Assembly (NCBI GenBank): GCA_964019335.1
Contig: OZ025723.1
Location: 124,001-188,000, forward strand
Direction of reading: 5' to 3'
DNA length: 64,000 bases
DNA from: Diplonema japonicum
Lineage: Eukaryota > Euglenozoa > Diplonemea > Diplonemida > Diplonemidae
Below are positions 40,801-50,364 of the stretch, piece by piece. Position numbers and translations under genes: made by a program. Below the pieces are notes generated by a model. It saw nothing but the letters and a program-made list of their open reading frames with translations. It was not told the origin of the DNA and did not search any database. The stretch's first letter is position 1. Each line of letters opens with the position of its first letter.

Positions 40801-41930
40801 AAAAGATACCTTGGTGCGGAGCGTGTGCGAACGCAACTACACATTTATCTTGAGTTCGTGACGGGGGGCAGCATGGCGTCTTTGGTGAAGGAGTACGGGC
40901 CTTTGACAGAGGTCATGGCCCGGAAGTACAGCAAACAGGTGCTGGACGGGCTGCACTACCTCCATAAAAATAAAATTGTACATCGGGATATTAAAGGTGT
41001 GTGAAACCTGGGACGGGAAAAAAAAAAAAAATAAAAAAAAAAAAATAACTATTTATTGCCAACAAATAATGAGTCATTATTTAACTCGAGTTCCCGAATT
41101 TTTTGCACGAGGGCCCGCAGGGCCCGAGTGCAAAAAAACGGGTAACGAGTGTTAAATAATGGCTCATTTGGCGGCAAGTAAGTCGTTTTATTTCACTCTT
41201 CGTCATTTGAGTCACTCACTCTTCACTGCTTTCACTGCTGTTTTTTTTCACGCAGGTCAGCTTTTTGGGGATTTTCCTAAGGTAATACAGGGTAGCTATT
41301 TCGCCGTGGCATTTAAAGGGGAAGTAAGGCACTTATTCCCACTTTTAAGGGCTGGAATGGCCTCAGATGGCCAAAAATAGTCAAAATACCCCCACCCCAA
41401 AAAAATTTTTCAAGGGGTTGGGTGCATTTTTTTCCACGACAAGACCCATTTTTTCACTCTGAAGGGCCATTATTTAACTGCAAAATCTCATTATTTAACT
41501 AGTTAAATAATGGCGATTTCGCGTTAAATAATGGCCGTTTCGCGTTAAATAATGGCCATTTCGCGTTAAATAATGAGGCCCCTAGTGAGTGAAGAAAATG
41601 ACGAAGAGTGAAATAAAAAAAAAAAAACGGTGTTTTACAACGAGTGGAAAAAAACCAGATCCGTTGTTTTTTACAAGTTACAAGTTTTACTGGGCTGCAG
41701 GGGTCGCGGCTGCTTCTTTCACGGCGGCGGTCAAAACCGCGGCATGAGCCGTACACGTGGTGGTCTCTAGTTGTAGGTTATTTACTTTTTTTTCTTCTAA
41801 AGGTGAGGATGTCGTTGACATTGATTGTCAAGGCACATCTTTTTTTCGTCTTTTTGCGCTCCATATCGTCAAATGCGTATTAGTAATTTTTCATTTCCCT
41901 GCACCTGTTTTTCTTTTATATATATATATA

Positions 41931-41973
<43 letters not shown>

Positions 41974-42603
41974 GACAACCTCCTCGTTGGTACTGACGGG
42001 ACGGTAAAACTGGCAGATTTCGGAACATCGAAAGAGCTGAGGACGTTGGCTGTGACGGTGACAGGTGTTTAGAGGGAGGGGGAAAAAAAAAAAAAAAAAA
42101 ACAAAACAAAAAAAAAAAGGCACCGCATGTTTCATGGCACCAGAGGTGATCAGGGGGACGGGCCATGGGTTGGAGAGCGATATCTGGAGTTTTGGTTGTG
42201 CGGTATGTCCCCTTCCCCCCTCAAATTTCCCCCCTATTCTCAGGTTATCGAGATGCTCAATGGCAGGCCACCCTTCGCAAATTTCAATGGAAATCAGTAT
42301 GCCACAATGATGCATATTGCTGGTTTAAGCAGTGTGGGTGACGAAATTCCAAGTCACATAGAGGGCGAAGTGCGGGGTTTTCTGGGGCAATGCCTTCAGA
42401 TCTCCCCGGAAAATCGTAGTTGTGCGTCACAGTTGCAAGACTGTACTTGGTTCCATCCCTCCTTTCCGACCAGCCCCCCTGCGGTTACCGAAATCGTGCC
42501 AGACAGCGAAGAGCTTTCCTCTGATCCGCACAGCCCCCATGAGATTGCGACCGATGCTGGTGATTTCAACCCCATGTTAAGCTATGTTGGGTCTGAGACT
42601 TAA
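40076..42603 (+). CDS. MEKK/STE11-type protein kinase
   Basis: Five exons: 40076-40740, 40806-40996, 41972-42064, 42120-42202 and 42244-42603, 463 residues. Introns are 65, 975, 55 and 41 nt. A disordered N-terminus with a poly-Gln run precedes the kinase domain: Gly loop IGKGSFGHVY (168-177), VAIKEVHL, PNIVRYLGAER, the gatekeeper region IYLEFVTGGSM, HRDIKGDN (281-288), LADFGTS (DFG 301-303), GTACFMAPEV (APE 323-325) and SDIWSFGC. GGSM and the GTxxFMAPEV wording are typical of MAP3K/MEKK kinases, which start MAP-kinase cascades. All catalytic residues are present. The second intron is unusually long because it holds a mobile element; after splicing the HRDIKG-DN junction is exact. Confidence 0.85.
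40453..40498. repeat. (CAA)n encoding poly-Gln in the kinase
   Basis: About 15 CAA codons before the kinase domain; probably length-variable. Confidence 0.8.
40756..40795. repeat. (AAT)n microsatellite in kinase intron 1
   Basis: About 13 AAT units between the donor GTGTTTA and the acceptor AAAAG. Confidence 0.85.
41044..41618. mobile_element. inverted-repeat element (MITE-like) inside the kinase intron
   Basis: Related to 18386-19071 and 59448-60210. The left part (41046-41185) is a long hairpin with TTTTTTGCAC/GTGCAAAAAA arms around GGGCCC-GCA-GGGCCC. The body is bounded by 35-bp inverted repeats (41186-41220 and 41584-41618) that share TTTTATTTCACTCTTCGTCA exactly. Near the right end a unit like TTTCGCGTTAAATAATGGCC is repeated three times (41518-41576). 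No ORF. It lies between A-runs, so a target duplication cannot be seen. It explains more than half of the 975-nt intron. Confidence 0.75.
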
Positions 42604-42609
42604 AGGATG

Positions 42610-42652
<43 letters not shown>

Positions 42653-43420
42653 CATTCAACTCGGTACTGAGTTAAATGAGAGGAATATGAGGTGTTCGAT
42701 ATCTCCCTCATTTGTATATATGAACGGAGGAAAGAAAGAAGAAGAAGAAAAAGAAAGAGGGGGAGGAAAAAAAAAATCTTTTTTTTTATTGCGAGATTTC
42801 TTTTTTTTGGGGGGGGGAGTCGAGAAAAAAAGACCATTGGATCACCAAAAAAAGTACCATGCATGTATTTTTTTTTTTCTCTTTTTTGAATATTTCTGAC
42901 TTCTCACTGGGAGCCATGATGCTTCACTATCTCAGGATGTGGAGCCAAAAAAAAAAAAAAAAAAAAAAAAACGCTGTCCCTTCACTGCATCCTAATTTGC
43001 CTTTTTTCTTTGGGGTAAAAATACACAAAAAAAAGTACTTTTTTTTAGTGGTCTAAGGGGGTTAACAAAAAAAAACTGTAAAAACAACAACAACACCAAC
43101 AACAACAAGGAAAGTTTAAAGAAGGGAGAAGGGGGAGGAAGGGAGGGAGGGAAAATAAAGGGCGAGTATTCTGTACTAATTCCCCATCCCCATTATTTTA
43201 TGGTTACACCCCTTACAAGCCAAGGAATATTCGGGGGGGGGGGATTCATTATAGTTCTTATCTTTTTTTTCTTCCCGCTTCCTCTTTCTCTTCTTCTCTT
43301 TCTTCCTATTACTTGAAGAGCATGCCTTCCCCTTCCCTTTCGTTTTTTTTTTTTTTTTTATCCTCTCGTTATTTCTCGTTAGTTAACCCATACACACCTT
43401 TTTTCGGTTATTCAAAGAAG

Positions 43421-43455
<35 letters not shown>

Positions 43456-44361
43456 GAAAACAAAAAACTTGTACAACAAACTGCCCAAGGAAGGGCAGTC
43501 TTCCCAGTCCTCCTCTCCCTCGCTTCACCCCACTCCTCTTCGTCACCTCTGCGTCGACTGCTACCGCGCTGCTGCAGCGACAGCTCCCAAGCGGGGATTT
43601 TTTTTTATTCTTCGCTTTCTGTAAGGGGAAAGATGCAGGTGGAAGGCGAGAACAAAGGAGGAAAAGAAAGGGGGGAGGGGTGCTTCTCACAAGATTTCCT
43701 TTAACTCATATATTATTCCTTCCGGAAATTTCTTTTGTTTACAGCAAATCACGGTTTTCCCCATATTTTCGCACCGAGGTGTGGCAGTTATCAAAAACAG
43801 TCTCTAAAGGGCTTTTTCTTTTTTTTTCCTTTTTTTTTTTTCCTGGAACAAGAATACAAGCTTTGAAAAGAATTGTTATTGCAAAAAAAAAAAAAAAAAA
43901 AAAAAAGAGTGGAAGGCGTCCATTTATCCCTACTGTAGGTGAAAACGGCTTGCACATACAACAATCAGCCGGCTCTTTTTTTTCTTTTTTTTTTATTTTT
44001 CAAATATGCCCTCCGGGTAAAAAAAAAAAAAGAAAAAAAAAAAAAAAAGTATTTTGGGAAACCGTTGTAAATGGAATTGAAAAAAAGAAGAAAAAAACAA
44101 AAAAACGGGGAAAAAAAACAAGAGAGAAAGGGGGGTAGGGAAACATAGCGACATCCCTCCCCCCCCCCCCCCCCCCGTTGATTTTTATTTGCCTTTTTTA
44201 TTTATTTATTCCCATCCTTTCCCGGCACTTCTTCTCCCCTCCCCGTCCCCCACACACACAGGTTTTCCTCTTTTTTTTTTTTTTTTTTTTTTTCTTCTCT
44301 TTTTTTTTAAAACCACGTAAGTAATGACACCAAAGGGAAAAAAAAAAAAAAAAAAAAAAAA
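42604..44361. other. homopolymer-rich intergenic
   Basis: T-run 42613-42647, A-runs, C-run 44157-44176. A stretch of ordinary composition at 43470-43600 has no convincing ORF. Ends in a 24-nt A-run before the next ATG. Confidence 0.5.
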
Positions 44362-45117
44362 ATGCGTAGCTTATTGGTGGTTTTGCTTTTGACAAGCTTT
44401 GCAAACAGCGAAGAAGAAGGGTTCAAAAGATATGCAGACATGACTGATGAGGAGCTCGAACAAGCAGAAAAGCTCAAAGGCGTGACAAAATGCAAGGCGT
44501 GCGAAGATTTCGTTGAAAAGGTAGAAGAGGAAATGGTGAAAATTCCAAAGGGCACGAAGAGTGCTCTAAAGGAAGTCAGGGCCATAGAAATACTAGAAAC
44601 CATCTGCCAGGCAAGCGATCAACGGTTATATTGCGAGGAGGCTGCAGAAGCGATTGAGGACGATCTTATCGCTTACGTCAAAAAAGGCAAAAAAAAAAAA
44701 GATTACAAAGAAGAAATCTGCGCCCCAATGTGCTCCTGGAAGTCCAGCATCAAAACAGGCATCGAGGACATGAACAGTAACTTTATTGAGAACGTGAAAA
44801 AGCAGGAGGTCGAAAAGCGCATAAACGAGATGAAGGCGCAACAGCAAGAAGAACGCAAGAGAAGAGCCGCCAGATCCTTCTCAGAAAGATTCATGGACGA
44901 AGTGGAACTCCTGAAAAAGGACTTGGAAGGGTATTGGCTGTTGATCTTTCTTGGCATGGCCGTAATTTTTGTACTGATGGTGGTTATACAGGTAACATGT
45001 AAAAAAAAAAAAAAAAAAAAAAAAATCCAGGTGTGGTGCATTATCCATAGCAACAATGCAAAGCTTGCGGAATACCGCCGGTTGAAAGGCGAGGAAGCGA
45101 AGAAAAAGAATGCTTGA
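44362..45117 (+). CDS. saposin/canopy-like membrane protein
   Basis: Two exons: 44362-44991 and 45031-45117, giving 238 residues. The 39-nt intron (GTAACATG, A-run, ATCCAG) has no stop and keeps frame; I treat it as spliced because the transmembrane helix then runs uninterrupted (FLGMAVIFVLMVVIQVWCII), whereas retention would put poly-Lys in it. A signal peptide (LLVVLLLTSFANS) is followed by a six-Cys helical region (KCKACEDFVEKV, ETICQ, YCEEA, EEICAPMC), like the saposin-type fold of canopy/MSAP proteins, which act as ER chaperones for receptors. A charged coiled coil follows, then the single helix and a basic tail. Likely type I ER or surface protein. Confidence 0.65.
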   Translation: MRSLLVVLLLTSFANSEEEGFKRYADMTDEELEQAEKLKGVTKCKACEDFVEKVEEEMVKIPKGTKSALKEVRAIEILETICQASDQRLYCEEAAEAIEDDLIAYVKKGKKKKDYKEEICAPMCSWKSSIKTGIEDMNSNFIENVKKQEVEKRINEMKAQQQEERKRRAARSFSERFMDEVELLKKDLEGYWLLIFLGMAVIFVLMVVIQVTCKKKKKKKKIQVWCIIHSNNAKLAEYRRLKGEEAKKKNA

Positions 45118-45235
45118 AAAAAAAAAAAAAAAAAAAAAAAATGGTAACGTCCACTCCCACCTCCCCTTTAACAATAAGATTCCTCTTTTTTTCTCTTTTT
45201 TTTTTTCCCCTACGGCAGTAGAAAAAAAAAAGGAG

Positions 45236-45239
<4 letters not shown>

Positions 45240-45294
<55 letters not shown>
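45240..45294. repeat. A55 tract
   Basis: Longest A-run noticed in the window, ten bases before the ATG at 45305. Confidence 0.8.
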
Positions 45295-45295
<1 letters not shown>

Positions 45296-45304
45296 ACTAT
45301 ATAA

Positions 45305-45676
45305 ATGCTTCCCATGGCCCCTTCACTCAACTATGCGCCCGATCCAGGAGACCCAATGAACTCTGGGCCGGGTATCCCAGACCTTTACACCGGACCGTAC
45401 CCTGTGACCCTGGACAAAATGAATGTGGGGTTCATCTTCCCTCCTTCAAAGAGCGACCTGTCGGTGTGTGCTTTTTCTTTTTTTGAAAAATGAGTTGAAT
45501 TTTGTTATACCCTCCCCTCCTCAACTAGTTCACATGCAGTGGCTGTGGAATCCCCTCTCGTATCAACAAGCAGTTCAAGAAGCCGGGAACGGGGGTGTAT
45601 GTCCTTGGAAAAAAAAAAAGAAAAAAAAAAGAAGAAGAAAAAAAAAAAAACAGGAATGGGGGTACCTTCGCACACC

Positions 45677-45681
<5 letters not shown>
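45305..45681 (+). CDS. 84-residue protein with Cys-x2-Cys, unknown
   Basis: Proposed exons 45305-45463, 45529-45596 and 45654-45681. Intron 1 (65 nt) runs from GTGTGTGC to CTCAACTAG and joins PPSKSDLS to FTCSGCGIPSRINKQF. Intron 2 (57 nt) starts GTATGTCC, continues as an A-run and ends CAG; the short last exon gives NGGTFAHH and a stop. The N-terminal half is rich in Pro, Gly, Asp and Tyr. The single CSGC pair could help bind metal. Not recognised; such small Pro/Tyr-rich proteins are common in axonemes, but this is a guess. The last exon is the weakest part. Confidence 0.4.
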
Positions 45682-45713
<32 letters not shown>

Positions 45714-45840
45714 CTTCCCCCCCTTCCATCTCCTTACGGGTGTGGAAGGGAAGAAAAAAAAAATTCATACACTTACACCCCTCCCTCCACCCCCCCTTTC
45801 TTCCATGTCTGTAACAAATTTCCCCCCAATTTTTTTTATA

Positions 45841-45865
45841 TAAAAAAAAATTGCAATCCTTACAG
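45841..45865 (+). promoter_or_regulatory. candidate trans-splice acceptor of RAD51 paralogue
   Basis: TTGCAATCCTTACAG ends 40 bases before the ATG at 45906, after a T-rich stretch and an A-run. Inferred from position and sequence. Confidence 0.35.
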
Positions 45866-45905
45866 ATAAGGGGGCGGGAGGAAAAAAAAAAAAAAAAAAG
45901 ACCCC

Positions 45906-46802
45906 ATGGCGACGAGAAAGCTCAGGGCGCAAAAATGCGTAACAGAAGAAGTGGCGGACAAACTTGACAAAATAGGCTGGAAGACCTGTGGAGATTACAC
46001 AACGGGTGGGAACGAAGAGGCCGCCCGGGCGTTGGGGCTCACCCTGACCGAGGAGTTACGCCTACGAGACAAGCTAATGAACGAAATAATGCCAAAAATC
46101 GAACCTATTCTGAAAAAGCGACGGAAGGCGGTCATCAGAACAACCATCGCAAGCTTGGACAAGGCACTCAAAGGCGGCATTTCAGAAGGAATGATAACAG
46201 AAATCGCAGGTCCGCCGGGCGTAGGAAAAAGCCAGTTCGCCACCATGATGGCCGTCAACTGCACAATGAGTGATAATAAGGGAAAAGTACTGTTTATCGA
46301 CACCGAAAGAAAATTTTCGAGCGAGCGAGCTAAAGAGATTCTGCTGTCACATAACGGGGCGGTTGAGGATTTGCGATTGATAAATGTCAAACCGGTGGGT
46401 TCCTTGGAGGACCTTTTGGAGCTACTCAAGGAAATTGAATTGCAGGCATTTGAGTCAGAAGCCAGGCTGATCGTTATCGACTCAATAGCAGCGCTCATTA
46501 GAGCGAAGTCTTCGATGTCACCTGCCGACCGTTCTGGTCTCGTTTCAGGTATTGCCTCTACTCTTAAGAAGCTTGCGTTTAATTTCTCGCTTTGTATTCT
46601 GTTAACGAACCACGTCACCCATCACAATAAGGCTGCGTTGGGGAACACCTGGCACCACGCTGTGACAACCCGGCTCATGTTGCTGCCGTCGACCCCGCGT
46701 TGCCTTATTATCGACAAGTGCCCCGCGGCTCCTAACCTGACCATCCCGTTCAGCATAGGCCCTGCTGGAATTGTGGAATGCCCGCAGATTCCTTTGATGT
46801 GA
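45906..46802 (+). CDS. RAD51 paralogue (RAD51B-like)
   Basis: Intronless, 298 residues, a RecA/RAD51-family recombination ATPase. An N-terminal helical segment with a helix-hairpin-helix feel (EEVADKLDKIGWKTCGDY) precedes the ATPase core: IASLDKALKGGISEGMITEI, Walker A GPPGVGKS (102-109), VLFIDTERKFSSERAKEI and Walker B LIVIDS (188-193), then LLTNHVT. The core signature GxxTEIxGPPGxGKxQF, with FIDTExxFSxER, is nearer to RAD51B than to RAD51 itself. Paralogues load or stabilise RAD51 on single-stranded DNA during double-strand break repair. The order RAD51B versus RAD51C/DMC1 needs a tree. Confidence 0.8.
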   Translation: MATRKLRAQKCVTEEVADKLDKIGWKTCGDYTTGGNEEAARALGLTLTEELRLRDKLMNEIMPKIEPILKKRRKAVIRTTIASLDKALKGGISEGMITEIAGPPGVGKSQFATMMAVNCTMSDNKGKVLFIDTERKFSSERAKEILLSHNGAVEDLRLINVKPVGSLEDLLELLKEIELQAFESEARLIVIDSIAALIRAKSSMSPADRSGLVSGIASTLKKLAFNFSLCILLTNHVTHHNKAALGNTWHHAVTTRLMLLPSTPRCLIIDKCPAAPNLTIPFSIGPAGIVECPQIPLM

Positions 46803-46913
46803 ACCTTCTTTTTTATTCCCGTGGCAGTTATGAGATGTCATATAAAGGGTCATTTACACTTTGTTTTAAGAAAAAAAAAAAAAAAAAGAAAGAAAGAAGA
46901 AAAAAAAAGAAAT

Positions 46914-47014
46914 ATGATTTTATCCGCTCGGGTTTGTTTAATCGCCACCATGCTGGCGTGTATGACAATGGTCACTTTTTACGCTTTGAAGAACCCCAAG
47001 CAGACCTGGTACGT

Positions 47015-47048
<34 letters not shown>

Positions 47049-47647
47049 TTATAGAATTCAAGAACCACAATTACAGCTCTAAAATCTACCAATATTCCGC
47101 TTTGATGCAAGAGGAAAAAGAGTTGGGTTTGGCCAACCTCCGCATTGCGGAGCTCCAAGAGGAGCTGGGCAAGGTGATAAAATGGAAACACGGGCTGGCT
47201 AAAATGCAAGAGAAAAACCTCGTTGCAGAGGCCGCCCGCTTGGAGTGCATGGACCACCTGGAGGAAGCAAAACTCAACTTCAAGACTGGCGATAACATAA
47301 CCTTCAAGAACTCCGCTGGGGAGTGGAAGAACGGGACGGTGAGGGACCGACCCATCTGCATTCAGGAAGCAGGGCAGGCTGACCCCGAGTGCTACTACAT
47401 GAATATCAAGCCTCCCCAGGCGGACAAGCAGAAAGTTCAGGCATACGAATCCATGTCGGCCCTCCTTGCCTCAGAGGCAGAAAAAAACATTCTAAAAGCT
47501 GAGCTTGAAAAACGATTTGCCATCGGCGACTCGATCTCCGTAAAGATCAAAGACAAATGGTCAAACGCTACAGTGACACGCATCGACGGTGTCTTCGTCA
47601 AGGTTGATGGTTCCGCAATAGAGGAATGCGTCTTCCCGAATTCGTAA
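46914..47647 (+). CDS. membrane-anchored coiled-coil protein with two small beta modules
   Basis: Exon 1 46914-47012 encodes a signal anchor (VCLIATMLACMTMVTFYAL). Exon 2 starts at 47063 by my choice and ends at 47647, giving 227 residues. The intron (47013-47062) has a long T-run; acceptor AG at 47061-47062 keeps the frame, while the more standard TATAG at 47052-47054 does not. Exon 2 begins with a coiled coil (MQEEKELGLANLRIAELQEELG) and has two repeats of a Tudor-like or SH3-like motif: FKTGDNITFKNSAGEWKNGTV and FAIGDSISVKIKDKWSNATV, each followed by a strand with D-G-V or CYY. The similar module at 50365-51407 suggests a family in this genome. Function unknown. Confidence 0.5.
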
Positions 47648-48321
47648 TTTTTTTTTTCTTTTTTTTCTAAAAGGGTCCATTGGTGCGAACCTTGTTTTCC
47701 CCCCCCTCCTATATTTAATTAGTAGTTTTTATTAATCATTATTCCCCGCTGATTTTTGTCCTCGGACCTCAAGATCATGCTCTGGCCACGACAGTTCAGG
47801 TCGGTTTTTCCCGGTTGACCCCCGCCAAAAATGCCTCACTGCGGGCGTAGTCGGCACCCGGCCATCTTGTCCTCGTGCGCAGAGTAGTCAGGGAGTCTGA
47901 GTTTAGTTTAGTCTCAGAGAATGTCGCAGCTGTTGATGTTGCTCTTCAGGACCTCAAGCACGGCCTCCGAGGCCGTGCTTTGAGGCGCCCCCCCCCCCCC
48001 CCCCCCCCCCGGTCCTCCTCCGACCTCTCGAAGCGCAACCCCGGCGCTTTCGTCTTCATCTTTGCCCTCCGGCAATCCGGGGCTCCTACCCGTCCACGCC
48101 TAGAGGTGATGGCCCGGGTCGTGGGTCCTATACGCAAGGAAGACAGTCTCAACTATGCTTCGCGAGGGGTAGCCGAAGGGGGGTGTTGTTGTTTCAACAT
48201 TCAGTCCACTTGACTTTCCCTTGGTCGAATTCTACTTTTTTTTCCCCCCCCGTTTGTTTGTTTGTTGTGTGTGCACAAATAAAAAGAAAAAAAAAAAAAC
48301 AAAGAAAAAAAAAAAAAGAAA
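47648..48321. other. intergenic with a GC-rich island and a strong hairpin
   Basis: 47750-48215 is GC-rich and of ordinary complexity, unlike the surrounding homopolymers. CCTCAAGCACGGCCT and AGGCCGTGCTTTGAGG at 47952-47985 form a near-perfect stem with a 3-nt loop. No convincing ORF: frames are open but without domain-like sequence. It may be an RNA gene or an old repeat. Confidence 0.45.
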
Positions 48322-49080
48322 ATGACGATGTTAATCTATGCCCAGCCCCCTGATGGCGTGAAGCACAGTGTAGAGGTCTCTATGGAAGATGATGTGGGCA
48401 CGCTCCGTGAGAAAATCGCCGACGTACTAGGTCTGGAGAACGTAACCAGCATAGGCCTGCGCATAGGAGAAGAAATGCTCGAAGACGACGCGGTTCCAAT
48501 AGCAGACGCTGGGGTCTGCGCCGAACAAGAAATATTCTGTTTCGATAAGTGGATCAATGTTGTGTACAAAGGCGGTGGTGAGTGGGGCGAACACCACCCA
48601 GGGCTTGAAGTACAGCACGACCAATGCTCACGGCTAGTTGTAAAGGACACGGGTATATTTTCGTTTAACGGGCTTTGGTCGCGGGCCACAACACTCCCTT
48701 CTGACAAATCGGTTATACGAATCTCGTTCTCGCTGCACAGCACCAGGCCTATGGACCATCGGCACATGGTGGGGCTGATCCCCATGGAAAACTACTCGCC
48801 CAGTACTTATCTTGATACGTCTTCACACAACTGTATCGCGTATGAAGTCAGTGGGAAGCTGATTGCCGGGTCGAAGTCGTACCCTACCCTCCCTGTCTCG
48901 ACCTCGGGGCCTGTCGATATTGAATTGTTTTTCTGTTGCGAGTCCCATGCCGTCGATGTCATAGTTGCTGGTGAGTCCGTTTGCGACACGCCCGTCGACT
49001 ACTGGCCCGGACCGTCCTGTTTGCTGTACCCCTTCGTCACTTTGAACAGTTACGGAGATTACGCTGAGCCTTCGTGTTGA
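48322..49080 (+). CDS. ubiquitin-like domain plus SPRY-like beta protein
   Basis: Intronless, 252 residues. Residues 1-75 are a ubiquitin-like fold (MTMLIYAQPPDGVKHSVEVS, LREKIADVLGLENVTSIGLR, GEEMLEDDAVPIADAGV). The C-terminal part (85-245) is beta-rich and like a SPRY/concanavalin-type sandwich: LVVKDTGIFSFNGLWSRATT, RISFSLHS, MVGLIPMENY, CIAYEVSGKLIAG, LLYPFVTLNSYGD. SPRY domains bind peptides and often act in ubiquitin-ligase complexes. A UBL-SPRY pairing is uncommon. It is the sixth UBL or UBL-like protein in the window. It starts after an A-run. Confidence 0.65.
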   Translation: MTMLIYAQPPDGVKHSVEVSMEDDVGTLREKIADVLGLENVTSIGLRIGEEMLEDDAVPIADAGVCAEQEIFCFDKWINVVYKGGGEWGEHHPGLEVQHDQCSRLVVKDTGIFSFNGLWSRATTLPSDKSVIRISFSLHSTRPMDHRHMVGLIPMENYSPSTYLDTSSHNCIAYEVSGKLIAGSKSYPTLPVSTSGPVDIELFFCCESHAVDVIVAGESVCDTPVDYWPGPSCLLYPFVTLNSYGDYAEPSC

Positions 49081-49191
49081 GAGAGCTCATTTCCCTTTTT
49101 TTTTTTCTCCCCTATTTTTTTTTTTTTTTTTTTTTTTTTTTCTGTACAATATTTTTTTTTTTTTTTTATTATTTATTTTTTTTTTTTTTAA

Positions 49192-49210
49192 ATCTCATCC
49201 CTCGGTTCAG
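49192..49210 (+). promoter_or_regulatory. candidate trans-splice acceptor of uL22
   Basis: CTCATCCCTCGGTTCAG ends 36 bases before the uL22 ATG. The leader that follows begins GTATC and is an A-run ending AAG, so it also has the look of a cis-intron of this genome. Inferred only. Confidence 0.35.
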
Positions 49211-49246
49211 GTATCAAAAAAAAAAAAAAAAAAAAAAAGAAAAAAG

Positions 49247-49813
49247 ATGGTGAAGTACTGCGCAGCGCCGAAGGACGCCACCAACACGGCGAAGGCAAAG
49301 GGGAGCGACATGAGGGTGCATTTCAAGAACACGTGGCAGGTGGGCAATGTGCTCAGGGGTATGCCGTTCGTGAAGGCGCAGAAGTATCTCGAGGATGTCA
49401 TGGAGCACAAGAGGTGCATCCCTTACATCAAGTTCTCTCATGCCGCAGGTAGGACCCCCCAGGCAAAGGAGTTCGGCCTTACCCAGGGTAGGTGGCCAAG
49501 GAAGTCTGTGGAGCTCTTCCAGAACCTCTTGAAGAACGCTGAGTCAAACGCTGACCAGAAGGGGCTTGAGGTGAAGGACCTCAAGCTGTCCCACGTCGCC
49601 GTGCAGAGGGCCCAGAAGATCCGCAGGAGGACTTACCGTGCCCACGGTAGGATTGGTGCCTACATGGCGTCCCCTTGCCATGTGGAGCTTTTCCTCACGA
49701 AGCGTGACGCCACCGTCCCCAAACCCACTGCGCAAGCCCTCCGTCAGGGCCGCGTCAAGCCCCCTGCGCACAAGCGTTTCGGAGACAGAGCCCACAGATG
49801 CACATACAAGTAA
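49247..49813 (+). CDS. RPL17: 60S ribosomal protein uL22
   Basis: Large-subunit protein lining the exit tunnel; 188 residues, intronless. Clear match to eukaryotic L17: NTAKAKGSDMRVHFKNTW, KAQKYLEDVMEHKRCIPY, GRTPQAKEFGLTQGRWP, VEDLxL-like region KDLKLSHVAVQRAQKIRRRTYRAHGRI, and ASPCHVEL for the conserved terminal hairpin strand. Length is typical for the family. Third positions are nearly all G or C, as in eS6, reflecting translational selection. Confidence 0.95.
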   Translation: MVKYCAAPKDATNTAKAKGSDMRVHFKNTWQVGNVLRGMPFVKAQKYLEDVMEHKRCIPYIKFSHAAGRTPQAKEFGLTQGRWPRKSVELFQNLLKNAESNADQKGLEVKDLKLSHVAVQRAQKIRRRTYRAHGRIGAYMASPCHVELFLTKRDATVPKPTAQALRQGRVKPPAHKRFGDRAHRCTYK

Positions 49814-50219
49814 GACTACGGTAGTTGGAGAATAATGATGGGGATCAAGTTTTTTTCTTTTTCATTTATATTATGCCCCATGTCTCTAAAACCCGTCCGG
49901 TCAATAATCCTGGATTTTCGCTAAGGTCGCACAGGCGGGGGGGGGGGGGGGGGGGGGGCTGCGAAGATCTGGCGACCAGAACGCAGAACGTGAGCGAAAC
50001 ACTGGAAGAAAAAAAAAAGGTGACCATGTTTGAATAAAAATACATACCCCCTTAGTTATTTTCGCAGAGTTGTTGGAGTTTTCCTTGAATTTCCCGTTTT
50101 TGAGAAGAAAAAGAAAAAAAACTAGCAATTTTTTTGTTTCTTTTTTTTTTTTCTTTTTTTTGTGTCATCCTAAATGAAAGGGAGGACCACACCAGACGGG
50201 CTTTTTAGAGATATGAGGC

Positions 50220-50255
<36 letters not shown>

Positions 50256-50364
50256 TGTGTCGTTCTTCATTTTTCTGTACGTTTTTTTTTTTTTTTTTTT
50301 TTTGACTTTTGATTTCCCAAAAAAAAAGAAGGGGGGGGGGGGGAAAGGGGGGGCACCCCCCTGC
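49814..50364. other. homopolymer-rich intergenic
   Basis: G-run 49938-49958, T-runs 50222-50253 and 50283-50303. A short piece of ordinary composition at 49880-50030 has no ORF. If the next gene has a signal peptide exon it might be here, but I could not find one. Confidence 0.45.

Noticed and set aside
46778-47062. Unspliced extension of the coiled-coil membrane protein
   Set aside because: This frame runs through poly-Lys and poly-Phe and overlaps the RAD51 stop; a separate first exon with a signal anchor is more likely.
47875-48213. 112-residue ORF in the GC-rich island
   Set aside because: Starts at GTG, contains a poly-Pro from a C-run and shows no domain; the hairpin is more notable than the frame.
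50257-50364. Hydrophobic N-terminus as a signal peptide for the Tudor-type membrane protein
   Set aside because: The hydrophobic part is poly-Phe from a T-run and lacks an ATG at its start; a true signal-peptide exon may exist but is not visible.
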